DNA of 64,000 nucleotides from Alistipes sp. (GCA_017465605.1 JAFTVW010000038.1:1-64000); one strand, 5' to 3'; numbered from the stretch's first letter, positions 35,013 through 44,333 are shown. Program-made: numbers and translations. The notes: generated by a model not told the origin, from the sequence alone.

Positions 35013-35043
35013 TTTGTAATATCCATATCAATTATTAACTTTG
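35013..35043 (+). promoter_or_regulatory. Promoter of the oxidoreductase-GH28 cluster
   Basis: TTTG (35013-35016), 19 nt, TAACTTTG (35036-35043), a full consensus match. Start near 35050, leader ~67 nt to the ATG at 35117. Confidence 0.75.
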
Positions 35044-35116
35044 TATGAGTGTCAATCTCGATGTTGCTCGAAAATACAACCAACCACGAAATATAACCAG
35101 CTAACAATTAAAATCT

Positions 35117-36124
35117 ATGAAACGAAAATTCTCACTATTTTGTATTCTTCTATCGCTTTGTGTTACAGCTTTTTCGCAGCAGGTGGTGCGTATTGGTATT
35201 ATTGGATTGGATACATCTCACTCAACAGCATTTACCGAACTTATAAACGGCGGCAAAGAGAGTTGGGCCGAGGGATTCAAAATCGTGGCTGCATATCCTT
35301 ATGGCTCGCGCACGATTGAGTCGAGCTATAAACGCATACCCGGCTATATTGAAAAGGTTAAGGCTCACGGTGTGAAGATTGTGGATTCGATTGATGAGTT
35401 GCTCAAAGAGGTCGATTGCGTACTTTTGGAGACAAACGACGGTAATCCTCATTTGGAACAGGCTATTCAGGTGTTTCGTGCAGGAAAACCCTGCTTTATC
35501 GACAAACCGTTAGGTGCGACATTGGCCGATGCAATTGCTATCTATGCGATGGCCGAAAAGTATGGAGCGACCTTCTTCTCGTCTTCGGCTTTGCGCTATT
35601 CTCCGGTCAATCAAAAGTTGCGTCGTGGTGAGTATGGTAAGGTTTTGGGCGCAGATTGCACATCTCCTCACAAACCAGAGCCTACTCACCCCGATTTCGG
35701 ATTTTATGGCATTCACGGTGTTGAGACACTCTATACAATTATGGGAATAGGTTGCAAGCAGGTGGCCCGTATGTCAAGCCAATATGGAGACGTCGTTACG
35801 GGAGAGTGGACAGATGGCCGAATCGGTACATTTCGCGCAATTGTTGAGGGCGTGGGTGGCTATGTCGGAACGGCTTATACCGACAAGAGTGTTGTTTGTC
35901 CTATTGGAGATTATGTGGGTTACAAACCTCTTTTAGAAGAGATACTCCGATATTTCCGCACAGGCAAAGTGCCAATAAGCAAGGAGGAGACCATCGAAAT
36001 ATTTGCCTTTATGAAGGCCTCAAATATGAGTAAGGAGCGAGGTGGCAAAGTTGTCGCCATCGAGGAGGCGATGCGTGTGGGCGCAAAAGATGCAAAAAAG
36101 CTCCTTAAAAAGTATGATAAATAA
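35117..36124 (+). CDS. Secreted Gfo/Idh/MocA family oxidoreductase
   Basis: 335 residues. A signal peptide (1-20, MKRKFSLFCILLSLCVTAFS) sends it to the periplasm, unusual for an NAD(P)-dependent fold but common in Bacteroidetes. The Rossmann domain begins VVRIGIIGLDTSHSTAFTEL (about 22-41); the glycine pattern GxxGxD is less canonical than GxGxxG. GKPCFIDKPLGATLADA (about 118-134) holds the conserved Lys-Pro of the family. The C-terminal alpha/beta domain includes HPDFGFYGIHGVETLYTIMG (about 193-212). It is followed 58 bp later by a second family member and a GH28 enzyme. A role in sugar-acid or oxidised-sugar chemistry is inferred from context only. Confidence 0.85.
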   Translation: MKRKFSLFCILLSLCVTAFSQQVVRIGIIGLDTSHSTAFTELINGGKESWAEGFKIVAAYPYGSRTIESSYKRIPGYIEKVKAHGVKIVDSIDELLKEVDCVLLETNDGNPHLEQAIQVFRAGKPCFIDKPLGATLADAIAIYAMAEKYGATFFSSSALRYSPVNQKLRRGEYGKVLGADCTSPHKPEPTHPDFGFYGIHGVETLYTIMGIGCKQVARMSSQYGDVVTGEWTDGRIGTFRAIVEGVGGYVGTAYTDKSVVCPIGDYVGYKPLLEEILRYFRTGKVPISKEETIEIFAFMKASNMSKERGGKVVAIEEAMRVGAKDAKKLLKKYDK

Positions 36125-36182
36125 CCACAGCAAATAATTTTTGCTAACTTTACAAAAGAAAACTACAAAACCTTAGATAACT

Positions 36183-37526
36183 ATGTTGACAAGAAAAGAT
36201 TTCCTAAAACACGCCTTTGCAGGAGCTGCAACTGTCTCTTTGGGCGGTGTGACATCGGCATTTTCTGCAAATTCATATAATAATATCGTTGGAGCAAACG
36301 AGAAAATCCGCATCGGTGTTATTGGCGTAAATTCGCGTGGACGAGCTATTGCAGAGTGCTTGGCCAAATTGCCCGAGTGCGAAGTTACATATATCTGCGA
36401 TGTCGATTCCAGAGCATTGGCAAAGTGTCAGCAGGCGGTCAAAAATATTACGGGTAAGACCCCAAAGGGTGAAAAGGATATTCGCAAAATGCTTGAATCC
36501 AATGAGTTTGAGGCCGTATGTATAGCAACCCCCGACCATTGGCACGCTCCCGCAGCCATTATGGCTATGCAGGCGGGTAAGCACGTCTATTTGGAGAAAC
36601 CCACAAGCCATAATCCTGCCGAGAATGAAATGTTGATTCGCGCGGCATCGAAATTTAATCGTGTCGTGCAGGTTGGCAATCAGCGTCGCTCGTGGCCCAA
36701 TGTTAAGGCTGCTATCAATGAGGTGCGTTCTGGTACAATCGGCAAGGTACTTTATGCTAAATCGTGGTACACCAACAATCGAGCTTCGATAGGTGTGGGT
36801 AAAGCCGCTCCTGTGCCCGATTGGCTGGATTGGGATTTGTGGCAGGGCCCAGCACCTCGTCGCGAGTTCCGTGATAACATCGTACACTATAATTGGCATT
36901 GGTTTTGGCATTGGGGGACAGGCGAGGCGTTAAACAATGGAACTCATTTTGTCGATTTGATGCGTTGGGGGTTAGATGTAGAGTATCCAACCAAGGTCTC
37001 TTCGGTGGGTGGTCGTTATCGTTATCAAGACGATTGGGAATGCCCCGATACACAACTTATTACCTACCAATTTGGCGATAAGGCATCAGGCTCGTGGGAG
37101 GGCCGTAGCTGCAACCTGCAACCCGTAGATAACTTAGGTTGTGGAGTGGCTTTCTATGGCGAGAGTGGCACGCTGCTTTTGGGTAGTGGTAACGGGTATA
37201 TACTTAACGATATTAAGGGTAGGCGAATCAAGGAGGTAAAGAGCGACTTGAAGTTTGAGGAGGGTAATTTGCTCAATCCATCAGAGGCTCTCGATATGTT
37301 CCATTTCAGAAATTGGTTTGCAGGAATGAAGAGGGGAGAGAAGCTCAACTCAAATATTGTTGATGCTTGTATCAGTACACAACTTGTTCAGTATGGTAAT
37401 ATAGCCCAGCGCACAGGTAAACAACTTGAAATCGATCCCACCTCAGGCCGCATTCTCAATGCCGATGGCCATATTAATAAACTTTGGGGCCGCAAATACC
37501 AAAAAGGCTGGGAACCAAAGATTTGA
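36183..37526 (+). CDS. Gfo/Idh/MocA family oxidoreductase with export signal
   Basis: 447 residues. The N-terminus TRKDFLKHAFAGAATVSLGG resembles a Tat-type signal with a single Arg-Lys pair instead of RR, so export route is uncertain. The Rossmann domain is at about 42-165: KIRIGVIGVNSRGRAIAECL, YICDVD, CIATPDHWHAPAAIMAMQAG and the catalytic-type KHVYLEKPTSHNPAEN with its Lys-Pro. The C-terminal domain has HWFWHWGTGEALNNGTHFVDLMRWGL (GT..NNGTHFVD). This branch includes GH109-like and dehydrogenase members, and activity cannot be decided from the sequence. It lies 58 bp after the first oxidoreductase and 42 bp before GH28, probably one operon. Confidence 0.88.
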   Translation: MLTRKDFLKHAFAGAATVSLGGVTSAFSANSYNNIVGANEKIRIGVIGVNSRGRAIAECLAKLPECEVTYICDVDSRALAKCQQAVKNITGKTPKGEKDIRKMLESNEFEAVCIATPDHWHAPAAIMAMQAGKHVYLEKPTSHNPAENEMLIRAASKFNRVVQVGNQRRSWPNVKAAINEVRSGTIGKVLYAKSWYTNNRASIGVGKAAPVPDWLDWDLWQGPAPRREFRDNIVHYNWHWFWHWGTGEALNNGTHFVDLMRWGLDVEYPTKVSSVGGRYRYQDDWECPDTQLITYQFGDKASGSWEGRSCNLQPVDNLGCGVAFYGESGTLLLGSGNGYILNDIKGRRIKEVKSDLKFEEGNLLNPSEALDMFHFRNWFAGMKRGEKLNSNIVDACISTQLVQYGNIAQRTGKQLEIDPTSGRILNADGHINKLWGRKYQKGWEPKI

Positions 37527-37568
37527 TAGATAGTTAACAATAATTCAAAACCTAACTCACAACTCGAT

Positions 37569-38924
37569 ATGAGAAAAGCGTTATTAATATTTGTGACTAT
37601 GGCGTTTGCGGCTTTTTCGGTGCAGGCGGCAGACTTTAATATCCTAAAATATGGTGCAGTTCGCGATACCTCGAAACTCAGTACAAAGGCCGTACAGCGT
37701 GCAATCGATGCCTGTTCGGCGGCAGGTGGTGGCCGAGTGGTTATTCCCGCAGGTGGATATACTATTGGCTCAATTTTCTTGAAAAGTAATGTCCATCTCC
37801 ATTTGGAGCACGGTGCAACACTCTATGGTAGCACCAATTTGGAAGATTACCAGCCGATTAATACCGACTATGTGTCGCTTCGTACTCAGCATCAGACAAT
37901 TCAGCTTATTTTTGCCGACAAGGTGAGCAATGTGGTTATTGATGGTTACGGAACGATTGATGGCAGAGGTCGTAAGTTCAAGAAAACCGCTGAAACCGAT
38001 GAGGGTATCACTCGTCCACATCTGCTTAGATTTATTCAGAGTCAGGATATAACGATTCGCAATATTACGATGCGTAACTCAGGGTGTTGGATGCAACATT
38101 TCTTGGCGTGTGACCGTGTGAAAATCGATGGAGTGACAATCTACAATCGTAACAACTGCAACAATGACGCACTTGATTTAGACGGTTGCCACGAGGTAGT
38201 AGTCTCAAACCTTATTTCCGATTCCGACGATGACGGAATAGTGCTTAAAAGTACTTCGCCCCGCTTGTGTGAAAACATCACAATCTCAAATTGTGTGGTT
38301 TCGACACACTGTAATGCCATTAAGTTGGGTACTGAGACTAACGGTGGATTCCGCAATATCAACATCTCTAATATCGTAGTGAAACCAAGCTACGACCAGA
38401 GTGAAAAAGTCTTTGGCCGATGGAATGGTATTTCGGCCATCTCGCTCGAAATGGTTGACGGAGGTGTGTTGGAGAATGTAACAGTGAGCAATATCATTGT
38501 AGAGGAGACCGAGTCGCCAATTTTTATCCGTTTGGGTAATCGCGCTCGCGGTTATAAGGAGGGACAAAAGATTGAAAACGTGGGTAAAATCAGCGGAGTG
38601 CATATTAGCAATGTGCAGGTTCGCAACGCTGGTCCAACGGGTTGCTCAATTACTGGTTTACCGGGTTATCCGGTCGAGAATATCCATCTCGATAACATCT
38701 CAATTCATCATAAGGGCGGCGTAACTGCCGAGATGCTACCACAAATCAATAAGAATATAGCCAATGAGCACGAAAAGAGTTACCCTGAGGCTACAATGTG
38801 GGGACGACTTCCTGCAAAGGGATTTTTTGTGCGTCACGCTCGTAATGTGAAATTTACAAACGTCGAGATTCGCACCGAGGAGGCCGATGCACGTCAGAAT
38901 TTTGTGATGGTAGATGTTGAGTAG
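37569..38924 (+). CDS. Glycoside hydrolase family 28 (polygalacturonase-type)
   Basis: 451 residues with a signal peptide (1-20, ...FAAFSVQAAD). Right-handed parallel beta-helix. Starts FNILKYGAVRDTSKLSTKAVQRAIDAC, the standard GH28 opening. Catalytic motifs in order: NNDALDLDG (NxD, about 198-206), SDDDGIVLKS (Asp pair, about 218-227) and STHCNAIKLGTETNGG in place of the usual GHG region (about 240-255). The GHG histidine appears as the His in THC, so substrate may differ from plain polygalacturonan (rhamnogalacturonan or xylogalacturonan are possible). It is the last gene of the cluster with two oxidoreductases. A long hairpin follows at 38936-38989. Confidence 0.92.
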   Translation: MRKALLIFVTMAFAAFSVQAADFNILKYGAVRDTSKLSTKAVQRAIDACSAAGGGRVVIPAGGYTIGSIFLKSNVHLHLEHGATLYGSTNLEDYQPINTDYVSLRTQHQTIQLIFADKVSNVVIDGYGTIDGRGRKFKKTAETDEGITRPHLLRFIQSQDITIRNITMRNSGCWMQHFLACDRVKIDGVTIYNRNNCNNDALDLDGCHEVVVSNLISDSDDDGIVLKSTSPRLCENITISNCVVSTHCNAIKLGTETNGGFRNINISNIVVKPSYDQSEKVFGRWNGISAISLEMVDGGVLENVTVSNIIVEETESPIFIRLGNRARGYKEGQKIENVGKISGVHISNVQVRNAGPTGCSITGLPGYPVENIHLDNISIHHKGGVTAEMLPQINKNIANEHEKSYPEATMWGRLPAKGFFVRHARNVKFTNVEIRTEEADARQNFVMVDVE

Positions 38925-38935
38925 TAGTGTCTGCA

Positions 38936-38989
38936 ATAAACAGATAGGGGTTGTCCGACAAATTTGTTGGGTAACCCTTATCTGTTTAT
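38936..38989. terminator. Long hairpin terminator between GH28 and the OsmC-like gene
   Basis: AAACAGATAGGGGTT (38938-38952) pairs with AACCCTTATCTGTTT (38973-38987) in 15 pairs with one G-U. The loop itself contains a second self-complementary stretch around CCGACAAATTTGTTGG. It is placed between convergent genes and likely works both ways. Confidence 0.75.
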
Positions 38990-39001
38990 AATCTTGCCTG
39001 T

Positions 39002-39412
39002 TTATACATTTACCGATTCTGAACTTACGATTGAGATTTCGTGAGCTACGGGTGCTATCATCTTTAACATTGCCACCACTCCGCATCGGCTCTCTTGCGC
39101 TTCGCGTACGGCATAACTTACTGTATTCTGGTCTGCTAAACTCTTGCATTCTATGCCGTATGCAATATTGAAACTGCGGTAACGACTTTCGGCTGCCAAA
39201 GTAGGGGTGTCGAGAACTCCTTCGACCGATATTTCAAACCTTTTGGGAATTACGTTGTCTTTGCGTAACATACCCATAATTGTCAGTCCAGCGCATTGTG
39301 CCGCCGAGTAGAGTATAAGGGCTTTGGGGTTAAGGTCATCTGCTTTGAGGCCTTCGGCCAATCGGAATTTGCCGTTTTTAAGTTCAACGGTAACTCTTTG
39401 TGTGTTGCTCAT
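39002..39412 (-). CDS. OsmC family protein
   Basis: 136 residues from ATG 39412. The reading frame is open further upstream but without conserved sequence. Small OsmC/Ohr-fold protein. The two redox-active cysteines are in LYSAAQCAGLTIMGMLRKDN (Cys40) and ESRCGVVAML (Cys110), matching the Cys-Cys spacing of the family. ISVEGVLDTPTLAAES is the strand after the first helix. OsmC proteins reduce organic hydroperoxides, though many Bacteroidetes members have unknown substrates. It is transcribed convergently with GH28 and divergently from the TPR gene (155-bp gap). Confidence 0.85.
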   Translation of the reverse strand: MSNTQRVTVELKNGKFRLAEGLKADDLNPKALILYSAAQCAGLTIMGMLRKDNVIPKRFEISVEGVLDTPTLAAESRYRSFNIAYGIECKSLADQNTVSYAVREAQESRCGVVAMLKMIAPVAHEISIVSSESVNV

Positions 39413-39534
39413 AAGATATAAATTTTGTTGTGAAATATTGCGACACGAGCAGCTTGTGGGCAACTTGTGTCTATTTTGTACAATAATGTGCAGACAATAA
39501 TCGTTCCTTTGTTGACCGTTTGCATCAAAATAAT

Positions 39535-39542
39535 TATCTTTG
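39535..39542 (+). promoter_or_regulatory. Probable -7 element for the TPR/barrel operon
   Basis: TATCTTTG matches TAnnTTTG, 25 nt before ATG 39567. TTTG at 39508-39511 is 23 nt upstream, slightly far. Confidence 0.5.
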
Positions 39543-39566
39543 CAAGTTGTATAAAACGTGAAAATT

Positions 39567-42554
39567 ATGGGTAAAAAAATATTCATATTGGCGACCTTGT
39601 TGGTATGTGGTGGTTGGTTGCAGGCCAATGCCCAAACTTCATCGTCGGACTATGCGCTCAAACGTGCCATTTCGCTCTATAATTTCGACCATTGGACCGA
39701 GGCTCGTGCAGAACTCTCGGCTTTGCGTGCCGAACTATCTTCGATTAAGGATAGAGCACGAATTGAGCAGATTGACTACTATTTGGCATTGTGCGATTCG
39801 CAACTTAAATTGAAAGATGCCGAGAGCAGAATGAAACGCTTTTTGGCCGAGCATCACGGCTCATCGTATGCTAACGAGGTGCAGTTTGCACTCGGTGCTA
39901 ACCATTGTATGGTCGGCGATATGGCAAGTGCAAAGGAGGAACTATCGAAGGTGCATTACGAGCGTTTGGATATCCAAAATCGTGAAAAATACGACTTGCG
40001 TATGGGCTATATGGCCTTCACCGAAGGTGATTACGAGCAGGCAGGTAAATATTTTGGCCGTATTGCACCGGGTACCGAGTATGGCGACCACGCTCTCTAC
40101 TACAAATCATATATGGCCTACGCCGCAGGAGATTTGGAAAGTGCAAGAAATGGATTTACGGCTTTGAGTGGTAGCGCGCAGTATCGTGATTTGATGCCGT
40201 TCTATCTTATGCAGTTGGATTTTAAGGGCGGTAACTATCAGGCTGTTGTCGATAAGGGCGATACCTTGATAACAAATACAACCGATGAGCAGGCTCAGCA
40301 GATTCGCCGTATGATGTCGGAGTCGTGGTTCCAGCTTAGTAACTATGCAAATGCCGTGAAGTATATGACCGCATATAAATCGGGCGGAGGCAATATGGGC
40401 CGTTTGGAGAATTATATTATGGGTTACTCGCTCTATCGTCAGACTCTCTATTCTGAGGCAGCCACTTATTTGCGTGAGGCTTGCGGTGCCGATGATATGC
40501 TTACTCAAAATGCATCATACCATTTGGCCGATTGTTATTTGCGTGAGGGCGATAAATCCAATGCAATGCACTCGTTTGCAATGGCCTCGTCGGCAACATT
40601 CGATAAGGAAATTGCCGAAGATGCCCTCTTCAATTATGGAAAGTTGCAGTATGAATTGGGTGGGGGAGTCTTTAACGAGGCTATCAATGTTTTGACCCGT
40701 TATATCGACCAGCACCCTTCATCACCTCGTGCAAATGAGGCTCACCAGCTATTGATTGCTGCATATTATAACTCGCGTAATTATTCTGAGGCTTACTCGG
40801 CTATCAAGAGCTTGCCTAATCCCGACAACGAAGCTTTGCTGGCTTTGCAGAAAATTGCATATTTCAATGGTCTTGATGCCTACTCGCAGGGAGAGTTGGA
40901 GGAGGCCGAGGCTTCGCTTTCGGAATCTACAAGCGTAGGCTCGAATGCCAAGTATAGCGCATTGGCTACATTCTGGTTGGGTGAGATTGCTTATTCGAAG
41001 GGTGATAGTGGGGTGGCATTGCAACTCTATCGCAGCTATTTGGGTCGCGCTCCGCGTGGTAGTCGTGAGTATGCTATGGCTCAATATAATATGGGTTACT
41101 GCTACTTCAATAGCGAAGATATTGAGGCTGCGGGTAGCGCATTCGATAAATTCCTTGCCGCTTATCCTACCCGCGACTCATATCGTGCCGACGCTCTCAA
41201 TCGTAGAGGTGATGTCTATTATGCGTCACGCCGTTTCGCCGAAGCCGTGGAGTGCTACGACAAGGCTGCTGAATTGGGTACAATGGAGCGTTATTATGCC
41301 GAGTATCAGCGAGCTATTACTCTCGGAGTGCAGAATAAGCGAAGTGAGAAGATAACCCTTTTGCAGCGAATCGTGCGTAGCGATAGAGGCGATTATGTCG
41401 ATGCTGCTACTTACGAGTTGGGCCGCACCTACATTGCCGATGAGCAGTATGCGGCAGGTGTTAAAGTGTTGGAGCAGTTTATCGGTCAGTATCCCAACTC
41501 AAAATATCACTCACAGGCGTTATCTGATTTGGGTCTTGCCTATATGAATTTGGGTGAGCGTGATAAGGCGTTGGCCTACTACGATATGGTTGTAAAGGCA
41601 GAGCCTAAATCAGCTCAATCGAAGAGTGCAATGCAGGGTATTCGTGAGATTTATATCTCGAAAGGTGATGCCGATGCCTATTTCGATTATGCTCAAAAGT
41701 TAGGCTTGGAGGGCAACGTAAGCCAAATGACTCGTGACTCTATGTCTTATGTTGCGGCGCAGAAACTATATTTGGATAGCAAGATAACTGAGGCTACAAC
41801 CAGCTTTGCAAATTATCTGAAAAACTATCCAAAGGGATACTACCGCAATGATGCGTTGTTCTTTTTGAGCGACTGCTATGTGCGAGAGGGTCGTGATGAC
41901 GATGCCATTAAGAGCCTTACCGAGTTGGCCGCTGAGGGTCACAATCAATACTCGGAGCGAGTACTCGATAAACTCTCGTCGATGTGTTATAAGAAAGGAC
42001 TTTTCGAGCAGGCAGCATCGGCCTACCGTTCTCTTTACGATGAGGCATCTACTTCATCGGCTAAAATCAATGCCGCTTCGGGATATGTGGCATCAACCCT
42101 CAAATTTGCCGACGATGCAGGCTTGGTTAAGATGGCAGACGATGTGGCGAAGATGGCCGAGGTGAACGAGGTGGCTCGTCGCAAGGCACAATACGCCAAA
42201 GCAAGCGTCCTTACTCGTCAGGGCAATGATAAGGAGGCTATGACAATCTATAAACAACTCAGCGCAGAGGTCAAGAGTGCCGAGGGTGCAGAGTCGCGTT
42301 ATCGTGTGATTGAGGCCGAGTTCAAAGCCAAGAATTACGATAAGGCCGAGAAGATGGTTTATGCCTTCTCTGATAGCAAAACCCCGCAGAATTATTGGTT
42401 GGCTAAGGCCTTTATCCTGCTCGGCGATATATATATGGCTCGTCAGGATAGTTTTCAGGCTCGCGCGACATATCAGAGCGTGGTCGATGGATATTCTCCT
42501 GCCGACGATGGTATTGTGGCTGAGGCCAAGAGTAAAATTGCAAAAATGAATTAG
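39567..42554 (+). CDS. Large periplasmic tetratricopeptide-repeat protein
   Basis: 995 residues from ATG 39567 (a GTG at 39558 is less likely). Signal peptide 1-23 (...LLVCGGWLQANAQ). The rest is TPR solenoid end to end: about 20-24 repeats with the W/LG/Y/A/F/A/Y/P pattern, for example ALYYKSYMAYAAGDLESARNGF, ATFWLGEIAYSKGDSGVALQLYRSYL, AQYNMGYCYFNSEDIEAAGSAF and ALSDLGLAYMNLGERDKALAYYDMV (shown as separate short stretches of the solenoid: GEIAYSKGD, GYCYFNSED, GLAYMNLGERDKALAYY). Such proteins in Bacteroidetes act as periplasmic scaffolds for outer-membrane assembly or export. The beta-barrel gene starts 3 bp after its stop, so the pair likely works together. Substrate unknown. Confidence 0.9.
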   Translation: MGKKIFILATLLVCGGWLQANAQTSSSDYALKRAISLYNFDHWTEARAELSALRAELSSIKDRARIEQIDYYLALCDSQLKLKDAESRMKRFLAEHHGSSYANEVQFALGANHCMVGDMASAKEELSKVHYERLDIQNREKYDLRMGYMAFTEGDYEQAGKYFGRIAPGTEYGDHALYYKSYMAYAAGDLESARNGFTALSGSAQYRDLMPFYLMQLDFKGGNYQAVVDKGDTLITNTTDEQAQQIRRMMSESWFQLSNYANAVKYMTAYKSGGGNMGRLENYIMGYSLYRQTLYSEAATYLREACGADDMLTQNASYHLADCYLREGDKSNAMHSFAMASSATFDKEIAEDALFNYGKLQYELGGGVFNEAINVLTRYIDQHPSSPRANEAHQLLIAAYYNSRNYSEAYSAIKSLPNPDNEALLALQKIAYFNGLDAYSQGELEEAEASLSESTSVGSNAKYSALATFWLGEIAYSKGDSGVALQLYRSYLGRAPRGSREYAMAQYNMGYCYFNSEDIEAAGSAFDKFLAAYPTRDSYRADALNRRGDVYYASRRFAEAVECYDKAAELGTMERYYAEYQRAITLGVQNKRSEKITLLQRIVRSDRGDYVDAATYELGRTYIADEQYAAGVKVLEQFIGQYPNSKYHSQALSDLGLAYMNLGERDKALAYYDMVVKAEPKSAQSKSAMQGIREIYISKGDADAYFDYAQKLGLEGNVSQMTRDSMSYVAAQKLYLDSKITEATTSFANYLKNYPKGYYRNDALFFLSDCYVREGRDDDAIKSLTELAAEGHNQYSERVLDKLSSMCYKKGLFEQAASAYRSLYDEASTSSAKINAASGYVASTLKFADDAGLVKMADDVAKMAEVNEVARRKAQYAKASVLTRQGNDKEAMTIYKQLSAEVKSAEGAESRYRVIEAEFKAKNYDKAEKMVYAFSDSKTPQNYWLAKAFILLGDIYMARQDSFQARATYQSVVDGYSPADDGIVAEAKSKIAKMN

Positions 42555-42557
42555 TCT

Positions 42558-44201
42558 ATGAGAAAGTTTACATATATAATTGTCTTGATGTTGGTTATGC
42601 CTGCCGTTGCGTCGGCTCAGGTTGCCAAGCAAGTTGAGGTGTCGAAAGATTATACCCCTTCGATAAATTTGGCTCAAAAGCTATCAATCGTTCCCGATAT
42701 GACCGATACGGTGAAGATACGTCCCGATATTGACTATACCATCACTCCTCGTTCATACGAAACATCGCTTATGACGCAGAATTTCAAGCCTGCGACCATC
42801 ACATATTGGGATTTTAAGCGTTCACGCCCATTCTATGCTCGTGCTGCATTGGGAGCTCCTCTTACTTCTGAGGCCGATGCGTATGTTTCGACTTTCAACA
42901 AGGACAAGGGTTATGCTATGGCCTATGTGAACCATTGGGGCGATTATCGCAAACGACCATTGCTCTATACGGGTGAATTGGGTGACGATCTTCGTGCCGA
43001 GATGAGCAATCGTCTGGGTGGTCGTGCAGGATTGTTCTTGGGTCCACGCCGATTGGAGGTCGATGTATATGGCGACGACCAGTTGCGCCACCGTTATCCA
43101 ACCACAGGCAAAAAGATTCATTTTGGTCGAGCAAACGCCAAACTTCGTTTTGGTGACGATTTTACCGATTTGAGCCGTTGGAATTTCAATATCGAGGTCG
43201 ATGGAGGTCTCTTCTATAATGGTCGTGAGGATAATAAATTCAACGAGTCGAATTTTGCAGCTAACGTGGCCGTCGGCAAGATGGTGGGACAACACGTTTT
43301 GCGTATCCACGCAGCATATAGTGGTATCTATGGCTCGAAGATGCTTGAAGAGTATAAGAACAACCGCTTGATGGTTGGAGCACGATATGGTATCAGTAGC
43401 AATCGCTTTGAATTTTTGCTCGGTACTGACTATCAGCACGATAAGGTGTCAAATGCCACCGATTCTCCCCATCATATCTTCCCATATCTGCGAATGACGT
43501 GGAAGAACACTTCTGAGGGCTTTGTGCCATTTGTTGAGGTTGATGGGGGACTTGTGAGCCACGATTTTGGCACTATTCTCTATAATAACCCCTTCTTGAA
43601 GACATCGGCAGGTACAGGCGCAGAGTTGTCGAAGATTCCCAACGAGTCGGTATATAATGGCCGTATTGGATTCTGCGGTAGCTTGGGTAAGAGCATCTTC
43701 TCGTATAGCCTTTCAGCCGAGTTGTCGTTGGCTGATGAACATCTGTATTGGTATAGCAAAGGTGCTGATTACTTCTTTACAATGGCTTATCAGCATAGTC
43801 TCCGTATTGACGGTCAGATGAAGCTTCGCCCAGCGGCTTGGTTCGAGGCAGAGGCCAATGTGGGAGTGTTTGCTTGGGAGAACTACGATTCATATTATAG
43901 CAACCGCCCTAATTTTGATTTTGGATTGGCATTGCGCTATACGGGCCGTAAAGTTACGGCTGGTGTAAATCTCGGTTATCAGGGTGGTATCAAGTGGCTT
44001 ACGATGAACGATGAAGCCCAGATGGGTTACACCAAGACCGATGGAACTTTCACGCTCGGCATCGAGGCTGAGTGGCGTATCAACGAGCGTTGGGCTGTGT
44101 TTGCCGAGGGACGTAATTTGACCGGTAGCACAGTCTATGAGTGGCTGCACTACTATACCGATTCTGCACAAGGCTTGGTGGGTGTTAAGTTCTCGTTCTA
44201 A
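42558..44201 (+). CDS. Outer-membrane beta-barrel protein (TonB-receptor-like barrel without plug)
   Basis: 547 residues, signal peptide 1-20 (...MPAVASAQ). The N-terminal ~75 residues (VEVSKDYTPSINLAQKLSIVPDMTDTV) match the short conserved segment seen at the start of TPR-partner barrels. It lacks a TonB box and plug domain. From about 85 on there are alternating beta strands, for example FYARAALGAP, RAGLFLGPRRLEVDVYG, HVLRIHAAYSGIYG and FDFGLALRYTGRKVTAGVNLGYQ. The final strand ends in Phe (GLVGVKFSF), the usual signal for BAM insertion. It is coupled to the TPR gene by a 3-bp gap. The pair is conserved in Bacteroidetes, and its function is unknown to me. Confidence 0.85.
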   Translation: MRKFTYIIVLMLVMPAVASAQVAKQVEVSKDYTPSINLAQKLSIVPDMTDTVKIRPDIDYTITPRSYETSLMTQNFKPATITYWDFKRSRPFYARAALGAPLTSEADAYVSTFNKDKGYAMAYVNHWGDYRKRPLLYTGELGDDLRAEMSNRLGGRAGLFLGPRRLEVDVYGDDQLRHRYPTTGKKIHFGRANAKLRFGDDFTDLSRWNFNIEVDGGLFYNGREDNKFNESNFAANVAVGKMVGQHVLRIHAAYSGIYGSKMLEEYKNNRLMVGARYGISSNRFEFLLGTDYQHDKVSNATDSPHHIFPYLRMTWKNTSEGFVPFVEVDGGLVSHDFGTILYNNPFLKTSAGTGAELSKIPNESVYNGRIGFCGSLGKSIFSYSLSAELSLADEHLYWYSKGADYFFTMAYQHSLRIDGQMKLRPAAWFEAEANVGVFAWENYDSYYSNRPNFDFGLALRYTGRKVTAGVNLGYQGGIKWLTMNDEAQMGYTKTDGTFTLGIEAEWRINERWAVFAEGRNLTGSTVYEWLHYYTDSAQGLVGVKFSF

Positions 44202-44226
44202 GTTGTACGATAGATATAAATGTTTG

Positions 44227-44265
44227 GTTACACAAATATTAAATAAGCTGTTACACAAATATTAA
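44227..44265 (+). repeat. Short direct repeat
   Basis: GTTACACAAATATTAA occurs at 44227-44242 and 44250-44265 (period 23 bp) just after the barrel gene. No gene is seen in 44202-44346. Confidence 0.7.
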
Positions 44266-44273
44266 CGAGGCTG

Positions 44274-44333
44274 TCTTGCAAGGCTCTTTTGGCATCTTGC
44301 TTGTTCTCGAATTCCTCACATACGCTAAGTATG
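44274..44333. repeat. Dispersed stem-loop element, copy B
   Basis: Aligns with 22024-22081 over about 58 bp: TTTTGGCATCTTGCT identical, then CTCACATACG and AAGTATG. The small stem CATAC/GTATG (44319-44323/44329-44333) is kept. The outer GTTGAGAA/TTCTCAAC stem of copy A is not. It abuts the 3' end of the GH92 gene. Confidence 0.7.
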
